NCBI GenBank assembly: GCA_964609675.1
Contig: CAZSRX010000032.1
Coordinates: 1 to 44,929 of the forward strand
Direction: 5' to 3'
From: CAZSRX01 sp964609675 [NCBI: uncultured Bacteroidota bacterium]
GTDB taxonomy: Bacteria > CLD3 > SB21
Length of the DNA stretch: 44,929 nt
A program made the position numbers and the translations under genes. The notes under the pieces were generated by a model that did not search any database, was not told the origin of the DNA, and saw nothing but the letters and a program-made list of their open reading frames with translations. Numbering within the stretch: position 1 is the first letter of the stretch; the number at the start of each line of letters is the position of its first letter. Shown piece after piece: positions 35,228-44,049 of this stretch.

Positions 35228-35782
35228 TTAATTTTTTACATACCCGTATTCCAGGGCATATTCCCATAAACTCTTCTGGAGAATTTTTCTTCCCCTGAAA
35301 AGCCGGGACATTACGGTGCCTACCGGGACTTCCAGAATATCCGCCGCTTCCTTGTAGGAGAATCCTTCCACATCCACCAGCATCACGACATCGCGGAACT
35401 GGTCCGGCAGATTGTCAATCGCTTTCTTAATATCCTCCGCCAGAAAGCGGTCCAGGATTGAGGCCGGCGAGTCGGTTAAAGTTTCCGCGCGGCTGTGCAC
35501 CTGGTTGTACAGCGAAAACTCCTCCACATCGTCATAGCCTCCCGAAGTCGGATTTCGCGTCTGTCGGCGGTACTGCGAAATATGCGTATTGACGAGTATT
35601 TTAAACAGCCACGCTTTGGCATTTGTGCCTGACTCAAACTGGTCAAGCGAGCGAAACGCTTTGTAAAATACTTCCTGCACCAGGTCCTCAGCATCGGTCG
35701 GGTTGTGGGTTAACCGTAAAGCCGTATTATAAAGCGCCTCCGCATGCGGCAGGGCTTCGGCTTCAAACTCTTTGGACGTCAT
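35228..35782 (-). CDS. ECF sigma factor (SigR-like)
   Basis: 184 residues with sigma region 2 (about 10-80; DLVQEVFYKAFRSLDQFE, AWLFKILVNTHISQYRR) and region 4 (about 120-172; LPDQFRDVVMLVDVEGFSYKEAADILEVPVGTVMSRLFRGRK). The pattern, together with a small soluble ZAS anti-sigma directly downstream, resembles the SigR-RsrA group that answers disulphide stress. Start ATG 35780-35782 has AAGGA about 10 bases upstream. A GGAAT-N16-CGTT element just upstream could be a self-controlled promoter. tpx elsewhere in the window is a conceivable target by function, but no such motif was found there. Confidence 0.92.
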   Translation of the reverse strand: MTSKEFEAEALPHAEALYNTALRLTHNPTDAEDLVQEVFYKAFRSLDQFESGTNAKAWLFKILVNTHISQYRRQTRNPTSGGYDDVEEFSLYNQVHSRAETLTDSPASILDRFLAEDIKKAIDNLPDQFRDVVMLVDVEGFSYKEAADILEVPVGTVMSRLFRGRKILQKSLWEYALEYGYVKN

Positions 35783-35797
35783 GTCTCATATTTCCTT

Positions 35798-35822
35798 AAC
35801 GATAAGGGTTGAAAAATATTCC
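35798..35822 (-). promoter_or_regulatory. Candidate ECF-type promoter before the sigma factor gene
   Basis: On the minus strand GGAAT (35818-35822) and CGTT (35798-35801) are 16 bases apart, close to the GGAAT...GTT form of SigR-type promoters. It lies about 15 bases from the start codon, suggesting autoregulation. The motif is short and could be chance. Confidence 0.4.
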
Positions 35823-35888
35823 ATGGTCGGGAATCTAATCTCTTTTGATTCAACTTGCAAATGATTTTTATTACTTTAATTTTACGCC

Positions 35889-37355
35889 ATGATTAAACGG
35901 TGTAAACAGGTCACCATCCGGGTTGTATGGGCTGTGTCGGTGATAATCGGAATAAGCGCTGTTTACGGTTTTCAGAAAAAGCACGAGCCCACCACCCTGG
36001 TTTATCCGCCCTTTCGCCACGCGCCCGTTCATAAGGCCACGGCTGTGCATTTATTCGCGTTTATGGCTATCATCGGGCGAACGGACATAACCCCCAGCGA
36101 CCCGCAAGGTATCGCCGTCACGCGCCTGAGCGCCACGGATGACCCCGATAACCGCAACGATGATGACGACCTCACGGCTTATGTCCTGAACTCGGGTCAG
36201 AACTGCGTCTTATACAACAGCTCAATCCAGTCGCTGGATGTCTATGAAGGCAGGTCGCGCCGTCAAAAACTCAAAAATCCGATAGGCATTGCCGCGACGC
36301 CGGCCGGCGACGTGTGGATTACCGATACCGGCCACGACCGCGTGGTACGTCTGTTCAACAACGGCGTGTATCTGGAATTCAGGGCCGACTTCGGCAAAAA
36401 AGGACCGGCGCCGGGACAGTTTGCCGATCCCCACGGGATTGCCGTGGATATGGCGGGAAACATCTACGTAGCCGATACCGGCAATGACCGCGTGCAGGTG
36501 TTCGATGCCGACTTCAAACCGCTCTACCAGATTACCTCCGTCAGCGACACGGCGGATATGAAAAAATCGCTGTTCCGTCCCGAAGCGATTGCCGTGGCCG
36601 ATGCCGGCGATCCGGATCTCTATTATAAGGAAAGTTATATCGTCGTCGGCGATCTGAATAACACGCGCATTCGGAAATTTTCAATGAACGGCGACTTTAT
36701 CGCAGGCGTGAATTCTACCGATTACGGCTACCAGAAAGCATACCTGACGTCCCTCGCGGTTGACCGGTACGGTAACGTCTGGGCTACGGATAAGCTCAAC
36801 CACTGTATCCATAAATTTGACCGGAACCTGAATTACCTTACCACCTTCGGGCATATCGGCGAGGATGACGGCGAGTTCTTTGAGCCGCGTTCCATTGCCA
36901 TCGGCCGGAAGTTCGGTCAGGTATTCATCATCGATAAATACTCGGCTCAGTATTACCACATCGGCACGGATATTTATAATGTCAAAATTTCGATGCCGGA
37001 CAGCAGCGTGCATTTCGATTTTTTTCTGACCGAAACCTCCAAAGTCAGCGCCCTGGTTTACGATGAACGCGACCAGCCGGTTTGCCTGCTGGCCAGCCGG
37101 CAGCTTCTGCACCCCGGCCACAACCAGTTTATATGGAACCGGATCAAATACCCCTCCGCCCCGCGGCGTAACCGCCTGCCTCTGTTATATCCGACAAAAG
37201 ACAGCATCCTGGCAGCGTGGCCGGACACCGCGGCGCTTAACGACTCCGTCGCCTACTACCCTTCCGGTCTGTACAAAATCCATTTTGAAGCCAAAACAAC
37301 GTATGTGTACAGCCGATATTTTACAAAAACGCTCGATGTGGAATTTGCCTATTGA
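35889..37355 (+). CDS. NHL-repeat beta-propeller protein, secreted or membrane-anchored
   Basis: 488 residues. One N-terminal hydrophobic segment (about 10-28) acts as signal or anchor. NHL blades follow: NPIGIAATPAGDVWITDTGHDRVVRL, DPHGIAVDMAGNIYVADTGN, and further units around TSLAVDRYGNVWATDKLNHCIHKF and EPRSIAIGRKFGQVFIIDKY (about 120-355). The C-terminal part (about 365-480) resembles a FlgD-like Ig fold (VSALVYDERDQPVCLLASR, LYKIHFEAK). The role is probably binding or display outside the inner membrane; no catalytic motif is seen. It is divergent from the ECF sigma gene. Confidence 0.82.
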   Translation: MIKRCKQVTIRVVWAVSVIIGISAVYGFQKKHEPTTLVYPPFRHAPVHKATAVHLFAFMAIIGRTDITPSDPQGIAVTRLSATDDPDNRNDDDDLTAYVLNSGQNCVLYNSSIQSLDVYEGRSRRQKLKNPIGIAATPAGDVWITDTGHDRVVRLFNNGVYLEFRADFGKKGPAPGQFADPHGIAVDMAGNIYVADTGNDRVQVFDADFKPLYQITSVSDTADMKKSLFRPEAIAVADAGDPDLYYKESYIVVGDLNNTRIRKFSMNGDFIAGVNSTDYGYQKAYLTSLAVDRYGNVWATDKLNHCIHKFDRNLNYLTTFGHIGEDDGEFFEPRSIAIGRKFGQVFIIDKYSAQYYHIGTDIYNVKISMPDSSVHFDFFLTETSKVSALVYDERDQPVCLLASRQLLHPGHNQFIWNRIKYPSAPRRNRLPLLYPTKDSILAAWPDTAALNDSVAYYPSGLYKIHFEAKTTYVYSRYFTKTLDVEFAY

Positions 37356-37465
37356 TTCGCATTGCATGATAATTTTTGCGTAAACAAGGATAACGGATTT
37401 TTGGAAACATTAATCATTTTATCGCGTTATCATTGGAACAACGGTTCATTAATAAGTTCGAATTT

Positions 37466-38344
37466 ATGAAAATAACAACGGCATTCCTTCTTCTCCTTAA
37501 TATCTTTCTTGCGTCCTGCGCAGCCAACCGCGCGCAGAAAGAAGAAATACGGCGATTGCAGCATGATATCGACTCCCTGCAGGCGGCGGTCAGCGGGATT
37601 CAAAACGAAACAAAAACCCTGGACCTCGAATTATTGAAAACAGATTACGATATTCAGTCTTTACGTAACCGCGTTGTAGCTTTTGAGCGCGATTCTGTCA
37701 TAGATTATTATGAAAATTTTGTTTTCCGCTTCAAACGGCCGATGGTATCGTATGTCGAACCCGACGGGAGTTCTCCGTTTCTTTTTCCGGTAAAACCCGA
37801 AAAAGAAAACAACTGGTGGAAACTGAATATCGTATGGGGGCGATTATTCTATTTTGATTTCAATCATCTTGGTATGGATATTTATGTACCCGAGGGCGAC
37901 ACGGTCCGCGCGATATATGACGGCACAATCGTGCATTATGACGGGGGCGCCGGTTACGGCGATCTGGCTGTGGTCATCGAACATGAATATAAAGAAAACT
38001 GGAAAGGACTCCGCCTGCCGCCGAAATTTCTATCCATTTACGGGCACCTGCGCAAACAAAAAATTCGCGATGTGGGACCGGCGCTTCATTTCAATCACGG
38101 CGATAAAGTCAGGAAAGGGACAGTCATCGGCTTTATTAATGACGACGACCATAACGGTGACGGCGGCGTGCACCTGCATTTCGGCATCCGCCTTCAGTCC
38201 GCCGATGAAGCTAAAGCCTCCGACGCCGGCAAATGGTTCCGCGGATACGACAACCGCGACGGCAAACGTTTACGCTATTTCCTGAATCCGATCGAACTGT
38301 ACGGACGGTTCATTTATCATGAATTCAGGGATTGGGGGTATTGA
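37466..38344 (+). CDS. M23 (LytM-type) peptidase lipoprotein
   Basis: About 292 residues from ATG 37466. Lipoprotein signal with LASC (Cys18), a coiled coil (about 20-75; QKEEIRRLQHDIDSLQAAV), then an M23 metallo-endopeptidase domain with zinc motif HLGMD (HxxxD) and a final HLHFG (HxH). A spacer of about 100 residues between the motifs is longer than in small LytM proteins because of an insertion around NMNIK-antisense-free region LPPKFLSIYGHL. It would cleave peptidoglycan cross-links or activate amidases at the envelope. The longer frame from 37433 adds 11 residues in front of the signal and is rejected. Confidence 0.87.
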   Translation: MKITTAFLLLLNIFLASCAANRAQKEEIRRLQHDIDSLQAAVSGIQNETKTLDLELLKTDYDIQSLRNRVVAFERDSVIDYYENFVFRFKRPMVSYVEPDGSSPFLFPVKPEKENNWWKLNIVWGRLFYFDFNHLGMDIYVPEGDTVRAIYDGTIVHYDGGAGYGDLAVVIEHEYKENWKGLRLPPKFLSIYGHLRKQKIRDVGPALHFNHGDKVRKGTVIGFINDDDHNGDGGVHLHFGIRLQSADEAKASDAGKWFRGYDNRDGKRLRYFLNPIELYGRFIYHEFRDWGY

Positions 38345-38517
38345 AAACCATTAAAAACGCGACGGCTAAAACCTTCAAAGCCGCGATGCCGCCTTTAGAA
38401 CGGACTCATCCTGATAATTCGGCAATTCTATTCAAGAAAACGCTCTGCCTGATGAGACATCGCAGTCAGGTCGGTAAGCCTGGAAAGTCGAAACGAATCC
38501 CGGTCGGCGCCATAGCG

Positions 38518-39150
38518 TTAAAAGCGGCTCGCTATCTTTTCACCGCTCAGCAAAAAAATCGGAAATGTTTTTTCCGCGCCGTTGATTATTTTTTTTGAAT
38601 GATAGAATATTTTTGAATGTATATTTCTGAAACCGGTATCCGACATCATCCGTTCTAACGCCGCTACGTCGAACCCGTGATGCCCGGTAAAATCCGGATG
38701 TTCGGCGTGAAAACTTCCGTCTTCCGTTACCAAATCGGCTAGGATCAGCATCCCGCCGGGATTCAGCGTGGTATGGAATATTTTCAGGATTGCCGATACA
38801 TCCTGTATATGATGAAGAACCAGCAGGGTGTATATGACATCATGCTTCTCGGTATAATTTTCTGCAAGTAAATTCATTTGCCGCGCCTTCATATGCGTCA
38901 CAGCAAAGGATGGAATTTTCTTCCGGATTTCATCAATCATGCCTGCGGATTCATCGAGCATAATAATTTCCGGGAAATGATCTTTCAGGCAGAAACTTAC
39001 CGCGCCGGTCCCGGCGCCGAATTCCATGGCCGAACGCAAGTTCTTTTTGGCGGTTAATTGAACAATTTCATCCGCAAATTTTTGCGCTCTTTCGATGCGC
39101 TCGGGTTTCATATCCCATGTTTTGGCGGCTTCGTCAAAATGATTTTTCAT
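38518..39150 (-). CDS. Class I SAM-dependent methyltransferase
   Basis: 210 residues with a Rossmann-type methyltransferase core: motif I AMEFGAGTGAVSFCL, the acidic residue in IIMLDESAGMID, motif IV-like DVIYTLLVLHHIQDVSAIL and NPGGMLILADLVTEDGSFH. The opening FDEAAKTWD is typical of the UbiE/small-molecule methyltransferase group. The substrate is unknown. AAGGA six bases before ATG 39148-39150 supports the start. It stands alone between an M23 gene (convergent) and a HAD-type gene upstream on the same strand. Confidence 0.88.
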   Translation of the reverse strand: MKNHFDEAAKTWDMKPERIERAQKFADEIVQLTAKKNLRSAMEFGAGTGAVSFCLKDHFPEIIMLDESAGMIDEIRKKIPSFAVTHMKARQMNLLAENYTEKHDVIYTLLVLHHIQDVSAILKIFHTTLNPGGMLILADLVTEDGSFHAEHPDFTGHHGFDVAALERMMSDTGFRNIHSKIFYHSKKIINGAEKTFPIFLLSGEKIASRF

Positions 39151-39299
39151 GAATCTTCCTTTTTCTCCGTAACGTAATCCAATGTGGCCGTGACGGCAGT
39201 GCTTGCAAAGAATTTAAAATACAATATTTCTAAATTTCATTCGCGGTTTCCGCGTTTCCGTAAATGATTTTTAATCCGGGTTTTCATGGGCTTCGAGAA

Positions 39300-39773
39300 C
39301 TATTTTCTTAATGTGGCGATCAGCCGTTTCGGTTTGAGTAACAAATCCAGTGCGTCATGGATAGAGTGACATAATACATCGGCGGCGATGAGCGTTTTCG
39401 TTGCGGCGCCTTCTTCCTGTATCACAGCGATGCCGAGAATTGCGTTTTTCAGCATTTTCCGGTCATTCGCTCCGTTGCCGATGCAGACGGTTTTTTCCGC
39501 CCCCAGTGTTTTCAGGTAGTCCGCCTTTTTCTGTTCCTGGTCGCCTTCATCGAGTATTTCGATATGGCATGGAATATTTTTCATGTGTTCTCCCGTTAAT
39601 CCGAACGTATCCGCTGTAACAACATGAATAACCAGTTGTTCCGATAATTGTTGCAGTTTTTCCGCCACACCGCCGATCAATTGACCATCTACGGCGAGCG
39701 TGCCGTTGTAATCGAGCATAAGGTACTCCAAACGCAGCGTTTTGGAATGTCCGGGAATTTTTATTTCGAGCAC
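39300..39773 (-). CDS. HAD-superfamily protein of the soluble P-type-ATPase-like group
   Basis: 157 residues. The HAD nucleophile motif reads LDYNGTLA, so the nucleophile Asp is present but the usual second Asp (DxD) is Asn. This is the P-type ATPase-like variant seen in COG4087-type proteins. Motif III/IV follows as CIGNGANDRKMLKNAILGIAV, with Asn-Asp and Asp as expected. It lacks membrane helices and cap domains, so it is a small soluble phosphatase-like protein of unknown substrate. Start is GTG 39771-39773, with AAGGGA seven bases upstream. Confidence 0.82.
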   Translation of the reverse strand: MLEIKIPGHSKTLRLEYLMLDYNGTLAVDGQLIGGVAEKLQQLSEQLVIHVVTADTFGLTGEHMKNIPCHIEILDEGDQEQKKADYLKTLGAEKTVCIGNGANDRKMLKNAILGIAVIQEEGAATKTLIAADVLCHSIHDALDLLLKPKRLIATLRK

Positions 39774-40172
39774 AGTAGTATCCCTTGCAAGAATGAATTA
39801 TTACCCGGTATTAAATTATCATTTTTTTCAATAATACCAATTATTTTTTATGAACGCTTTACTAAATCGGCAGAACCGGAATTGAATACCAAACCGCCCC
39901 GTTTGGCGGGGCAGGCTCTGGGCACAGAGTTCACAGAGAGTATTTTTGCATTTTATCAACCAAGATTTAGTCATCTGTTGACGTTTGTTGTAATTTTTTA
40001 TTCATATTTATCTACGAAAAAAACGTAGATGTGATAGAAATAAAGTTTAATCGAAAATTTCATTGAATAATTTTATGATACAATTATATTATAGCCGATG
40101 TTGGTGATGGAGTTCACCTTTAACCGCCCTCACGCTGATGACTCCTATTGGACATTATTTTTGGAGAATATC
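39774..40172. other. AT-rich intergenic region with small hairpins
   Basis: No gene is supported here. It holds a GC-rich hairpin (gccccg/cggggc at 39896-39912), a tract cacagagttcacagagag (39923-39940), and a perfect 7-bp hairpin atctacg/cgtagat (40010-40030) around a run of A. The first two look like remnants of dispersed intergenic repeats. Transcription of the downstream antiporter probably starts in the AT-rich stretch after 40030, but I cannot define a promoter. Confidence 0.5.
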
Positions 40173-41324
40173 ATGAACGGAGATCTGGTTCCTTTAATCA
40201 TGGGCGGACTCGTCCTTTTATGCAGTCTCATTTCATTGCGGCTAGGCATATCGGTAGCCATAATCGAAATCCTGCTTGGAACGGTTGCCGGTAACCTCGG
40301 ATTGCAAACGGAAGCGTGGATGATTTACATCGCGAAATTCGGCGGCATCGTACTCACCTATCTGGCGGGAACAGAAATTGACACGCGCCTGATGAAAGAA
40401 AAATTTAAGGAGAGTTTTCTGATTGGTTCGCTGTCATTCCTCGCTCCTTTTATCGGTACATTTCTTTATTGTTATCTTGTGGCGGAATGGTCCTATCACG
40501 CGGCGCTGATCGCCGGAACGGCATTATCCACAACTTCTCTGGCCGTTGTGTATTCGGTGCTGGTTGAATCCGGGCTGAACAAAACCGAAATCGGCAAACT
40601 GCTGATGGCCTCAACGTTTGTGACCGATATGGGCACGGCGCTGGCGCTGAGCTTGCTTTTCGCGAAATTTACAATCTATACGCTGATTTTTTACGGCGTC
40701 TGCTTTGCCGTAATATATTTCGTCGATCAGTTCTCGGTTTACATTCTGCTGAACCGAAAATACATCAACAAAGTGATCGAGCCGGAAATCAAGTACATCT
40801 TTTTTGTGCTGATAATTTTTATTTATTTTGCTGAAATCGGCGACGCGCACGCCGTGTTGCCCGCGTTTGTGCTGGGATTATTAATGTCTAAGCATTTCAA
40901 AGAACGCCGTCGCACAAGAGTGCTGGGTAACCGGCTGCGGACTGTGGCGTATGCGTTTATCACTCCGATTTTTTTTATCACCGGCGGTATGAAAGTATCG
41001 CTGGCGCTGGTGTACGGAGCGCTAGGTGTATTTCTTATCTTATTTGCCATAAAGATCATCATGAAATTTATCGGCGTATATTTTCTCGCAAAAAAATACA
41101 TTCCCAACGGCACGATGTACACCACTCTTCTGATGAGCACCGGGCTTACATTCGGCACCATCTCGAGTTTGTTCGGCTTGCAGGCGGGAATCATTGATCA
41201 GACGCAATACTCGTTATTGGTCGGCGTGGTGGTCGCCAGCGCGGTTATCCCGACGTTCATTGCGCAGAAATGGTTCTTGCCGGTCGAGGAAGAGGATATC
41301 ATGGACTATGATACGGGCAGTTAG
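40173..41324 (+). CDS. CPA2-family sodium/proton (cation/H+) antiporter, without TrkA domain
   Basis: About 383 residues from ATG 40173, which has GGAG six bases upstream; the earlier ATG at 40098 would add 25 polar residues and has no such site. Roughly 12 membrane helices show the CPA2 layout: LGISVAIIEILLGTVAGNLGL, LTYLAGTEIDTRLM, an STTSLAVVYSVLVESG helix, and the unwound-helix region VTDMGTALALSLLF with the ion-binding Asp. Unlike the antiporter at 12 kb it ends after the membrane domain and has no nucleotide-binding regulator. It exchanges Na+ or K+ for H+; the cation is not predictable. Confidence 0.9.
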   Translation: MNGDLVPLIMGGLVLLCSLISLRLGISVAIIEILLGTVAGNLGLQTEAWMIYIAKFGGIVLTYLAGTEIDTRLMKEKFKESFLIGSLSFLAPFIGTFLYCYLVAEWSYHAALIAGTALSTTSLAVVYSVLVESGLNKTEIGKLLMASTFVTDMGTALALSLLFAKFTIYTLIFYGVCFAVIYFVDQFSVYILLNRKYINKVIEPEIKYIFFVLIIFIYFAEIGDAHAVLPAFVLGLLMSKHFKERRRTRVLGNRLRTVAYAFITPIFFITGGMKVSLALVYGALGVFLILFAIKIIMKFIGVYFLAKKYIPNGTMYTTLLMSTGLTFGTISSLFGLQAGIIDQTQYSLLVGVVVASAVIPTFIAQKWFLPVEEEDIMDYDTGS

Positions 41325-41586
41325 ACGGGCGGTCCGTTTGCGGTTATTAATTCCATGAAAAGAAGGGCGCGGCTACATGTTTAAATTTTTTTTGCTTATA
41401 GCCGCAACGTTTTGGTTACGACTTTATTGGTCTTCCTACGAGTCGGCGGCTTTTAAAAAAAGCGGCAACCTGTCGCGCAATCGAAAGAGGGCTCGTCTCT
41501 GCATTCCCTCCGCTTTCGGCGAGCTTTAGGCGCGAATAACCAAATAGTCCATCCTTCGATCCTGACGGTGTCGGAATGCGGAAAAA

Positions 41587-42894
41587 TTAGTCCTTAACGT
41601 AACGAACGCTCAAGCCGTAAGTCCTGTAGCCGTAGTCCATGTTGGCTTCCCGGTCGTCGCTGTACACGTCCAGGTGCCACGCGTCTTTATTACCGTGCTC
41701 TGTGGACGACCAGAAATAGGCGTATGCCTCAATGTTGTTGAAATGTCCATCGTATTTACGCCAGCCACCAAACAAGGCGTTAAATCCCGATGAACCACCG
41801 TTGATAATTTGTTTATAAGCGTTCGCGCCTTCACCGCCCAGATTTCTTAATAAAGTTTCAAATTCTGATTTGCTTGGCAAGTGCCAGCCCGGCGGCGCCA
41901 CGCGTTTCGCCGTCTCCCAGTCATACAACCGTCCGTATTTGCCGCAATAGGAGGCGTTGTTATTATAACACCACGAGCCGCTGCCGGCATCGTAATTAAA
42001 ATTCTCAGCCATCCATACCTGATTGCCGATTTTTACTGTTTTGTAAACTTTTCCGTCCCTCGGATCTTTAAATGTTTTTTTCGTGGTCAGTGTTGTCTTC
42101 TGGTTAAAATCTATTTTTACCGTCTCTGAAAACTCGCCTTCTGAATATACAATTTTAATCGTATGTTCGCCGACTTTTAATTTCTCAATCGGAATAATCG
42201 AACCTTCGGTGACTTCTCCGATTTGTTTGTCATCCATATACAGCGTACCGTCCATTTCGCAGTTGATTTCGAGCGAACCGTATTTCTTCGTTACCGTACC
42301 GATTTCAATTTCATCACCGACGTTATTGGCGTTGTCTGTGCCGTTTGCAGTGCCTGTTTGGATGGTTACACCGCCAGTACCCGTAGTCGTTATGGTCTTT
42401 TTCATCGGCGCAGTTTTACCGGAAATGGTATAAGCCATACCCTCGATCATGTCGAGCAATCCTTCTTTCCTGCCCTCGTAATTCTCGGATTTGGTGCCAA
42501 GAATTTTACCGGTGGATACGTCAATCATCCGGATATCCAGCGTATATAACGAACCGAACTTTCCTATCTTCCCGGCGATCATGTATTCCACGCCCAGCAA
42601 TTGCCCTACCTGCACGGCGCATTCGGAGGAATTACAGTTGTCGGTCATCGTAAAATCCTGCTCTTTCAGAATCATGTCCATTTTTTCCCGTTCCAGTACA
42701 TCGAATACCTCCGTATTAACAAGAAAATTATTGAACCGGTCGGTAAGTATGGAAATTTCATTCTTGTCCACCCCGCCGGAATTGACGAAGTTCAGCACGG
42801 CAATGGTTTTTTTCTTTTGCGTTTGGGCATGAATGCCGGAAATCACCAATACGGCCGCAAAAATGGTTACAATGATGATTTTGAAAGTTTTCAT
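41587..42894 (-). CDS. CsgG-like / PEGA-like / FISUMP three-domain exported protein
   Basis: About 435 residues from ATG 42892-42894. A signal peptide (1-24, ending near HAQ) precedes a CsgG/curli-assembly-type domain (about 28-160): KTIAVLNFVNSGGVDKNEI, a VLEREKMDMILKEQ helix and YMIAGKIGKFGSLYTLDIRM. A PEGA-like beta repeat follows (about 205-260; GSLEINCEMDGTLYMDDKQIGE), then a C-terminal FISUMP (Fibrobacter succinogenes major paralogous) domain (about 270-435) with VKIGNQVWMAENFNY, PPGWHLPSKSEFE and FWSSTEH. FISUMP is a C-type-lectin-like domain. The joining of a periplasmic lipoprotein-export-type domain to a surface-type one suggests an outer-membrane lipid-free sensor or adhesin; function is unknown. 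Confidence 0.87.
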   Translation of the reverse strand: MKTFKIIIVTIFAAVLVISGIHAQTQKKKTIAVLNFVNSGGVDKNEISILTDRFNNFLVNTEVFDVLEREKMDMILKEQDFTMTDNCNSSECAVQVGQLLGVEYMIAGKIGKFGSLYTLDIRMIDVSTGKILGTKSENYEGRKEGLLDMIEGMAYTISGKTAPMKKTITTTGTGGVTIQTGTANGTDNANNVGDEIEIGTVTKKYGSLEINCEMDGTLYMDDKQIGEVTEGSIIPIEKLKVGEHTIKIVYSEGEFSETVKIDFNQKTTLTTKKTFKDPRDGKVYKTVKIGNQVWMAENFNYDAGSGSWCYNNNASYCGKYGRLYDWETAKRVAPPGWHLPSKSEFETLLRNLGGEGANAYKQIINGGSSGFNALFGGWRKYDGHFNNIEAYAYFWSSTEHGNKDAWHLDVYSDDREANMDYGYRTYGLSVRYVKD

Positions 42895-42961
42895 AACGGT
42901 TATCTGAATAATTGGTGATAATGAATTCGATGGAATTATAAAAAAAATTTGGGTTAAAATC

Positions 42962-43012
42962 AAGCTGTAAGCCTGGTTGGTGAGCCCGACGCATCGGGAC
43001 GAACTACAGCTT
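42962..43012. repeat. Imperfect large inverted repeat
   Basis: Outer arms aagctgta (42962-42969) and tacagctt (43005-43012) enclose an inner cccga-cgca-tcggg hairpin. It lies upstream of the CsgG-FISUMP gene and looks like a small mobile or dispersed intergenic element rather than a terminator, since no T-run follows on either strand. Confidence 0.5.
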
Positions 43013-43083
43013 TGGATTGCACGAACATGTTCCCGCTTTGGAGACGCATCGATATCTTTCCTCTGTATATACTCGACCTAAAG

Positions 43084-43166
43084 GGCGCGCCTACCATTTT
43101 AAAAAAATTAATTGTACCCGGTAGTGCGCAACCTTCAGGTTGCGCACAAGGCGCGCCTACCATTTT
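43084..43166. repeat. Direct repeats flanking a perfect palindrome
   Basis: A 17-base direct repeat, ggcgcgcctaccatttt, occurs at 43084-43100 and 43150-43166. Between the copies is a perfect 11-bp-arm palindrome (43124-43134 with 43137-43147). The arrangement resembles a small non-autonomous repeat module (REP- or MITE-like). The remaining bases of this 42895-43248 gap show nothing else that I can support. Confidence 0.65.
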
Positions 43167-43248
43167 TTTCGTTTTAAACCGCAGCCGCAGGCTTATGGCT
43201 TGCGCTTTTTAGAAGATGGGCCAAACCGATACGATAGGTAAAATCATG

Positions 43249-44049
43249 TTAAATCAACGGGATATTGTAATGACCGGCGATTTTCTCAATAATAATCTGA
43301 TAATCCACGCTGTCATGCCGCTCGCGGGCCGACAGCAGATTCGTGATGGATACAATTTCATCACGGATGTAACCAAAGGTTCGTTCCTGAATACGGGTCA
43401 TTTCGGCGTAAATCATTTCAGTAAAATCGGATATCAGCCGCTGGATATTTTTCTCCACTTCCCTTTCAATATGGCTTTGGAAGTAACGCTTGAAAAGGTT
43501 ACGAAAGAGAAACATCGGAAATAAAAACCATAGCAAATCCAGAGGAATATCAAACGCCTTGCCGATGGATATATCCGGCTGCCGGAGCGGCTGTATCTGA
43601 ATCGGCCAATCTTCTTTGGCCATGGTCACGCCGAGTACGGTTTCGATGTTGTCGTTGAGCCGTTCCCGGAATGACTTCGCGTATCGTTGCGCGTGGCGTT
43701 TGGCCTTTTCGACAATCTTGTTCATCTGACTTTGCTCGGATGCGGCCATGGTCAGTAATTTCTGCGTCAGGATATCCTTCATCCATTGTTCGTACCGTCG
43801 GCTTTTTTTGTACAGGTTTCCCTCCCATTCCGGATAGGCCTCAAGAAACGCGCTGGTTACATCCTGTTCCAGTCTGTTTTGATGGACTTTGAGAATGGCA
43901 TCTACGGCTGAACGCGTTTGGACTTTGTGGTCATTGATCACTAAACGCAAATCATCTTTGATGCAATCAATCTGCATCTGTTCGTCCAGAATTCTATCCC
44001 GGAGCAATTTTTGCCCGACTTCGCTTTTTATGGATGACTGATACGCCAC
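43249..44049 (-). CDS. C-terminal part of the dynamin-like GTPase (frame-shifted)
   Basis: 266 residues, mostly helical: long amphipathic helices, a membrane-interacting hydrophobic patch around FDIPLDLLWFLFPMFLF (about 165-185), then further helices. This fits the helical trunk and membrane-binding paddle of a bacterial dynamin-like protein. The frame remains open and coherent upstream to about 44124 (HKIHTLAQSAIRYFEV continues into it), which overlaps the end of the GTPase frame. I take it as the second half of one gene separated by a -1 shift near 44100-44112. A GTG at 44047-44049 is a formal start, but a stand-alone protein seems less likely. Confidence 0.75.
   Translation of the reverse strand: MAYQSSIKSEVGQKLLRDRILDEQMQIDCIKDDLRLVINDHKVQTRSAVDAILKVHQNRLEQDVTSAFLEAYPEWEGNLYKKSRRYEQWMKDILTQKLLTMAASEQSQMNKIVEKAKRHAQRYAKSFRERLNDNIETVLGVTMAKEDWPIQIQPLRQPDISIGKAFDIPLDLLWFLFPMFLFRNLFKRYFQSHIEREVEKNIQRLISDFTEMIYAEMTRIQERTFGYIRDEIVSITNLLSARERHDSVDYQIIIEKIAGHYNIPLI

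Noticed and set aside
38332-38598. 88-residue plus-strand frame after the M23 gene
   Set aside because: Overlaps the M23 stop and then runs antisense to the end of the methyltransferase; no ribosome-binding site and a basic, unstructured product.
41378-41530. A 50-codon frame with a hydrophobic start (MFKFFLLIAATFWLRLYW)
   Set aside because: It has a leader-like N-terminus, but no Shine-Dalgarno site and no sign of conservation visible from sequence alone; left out of the gene list.
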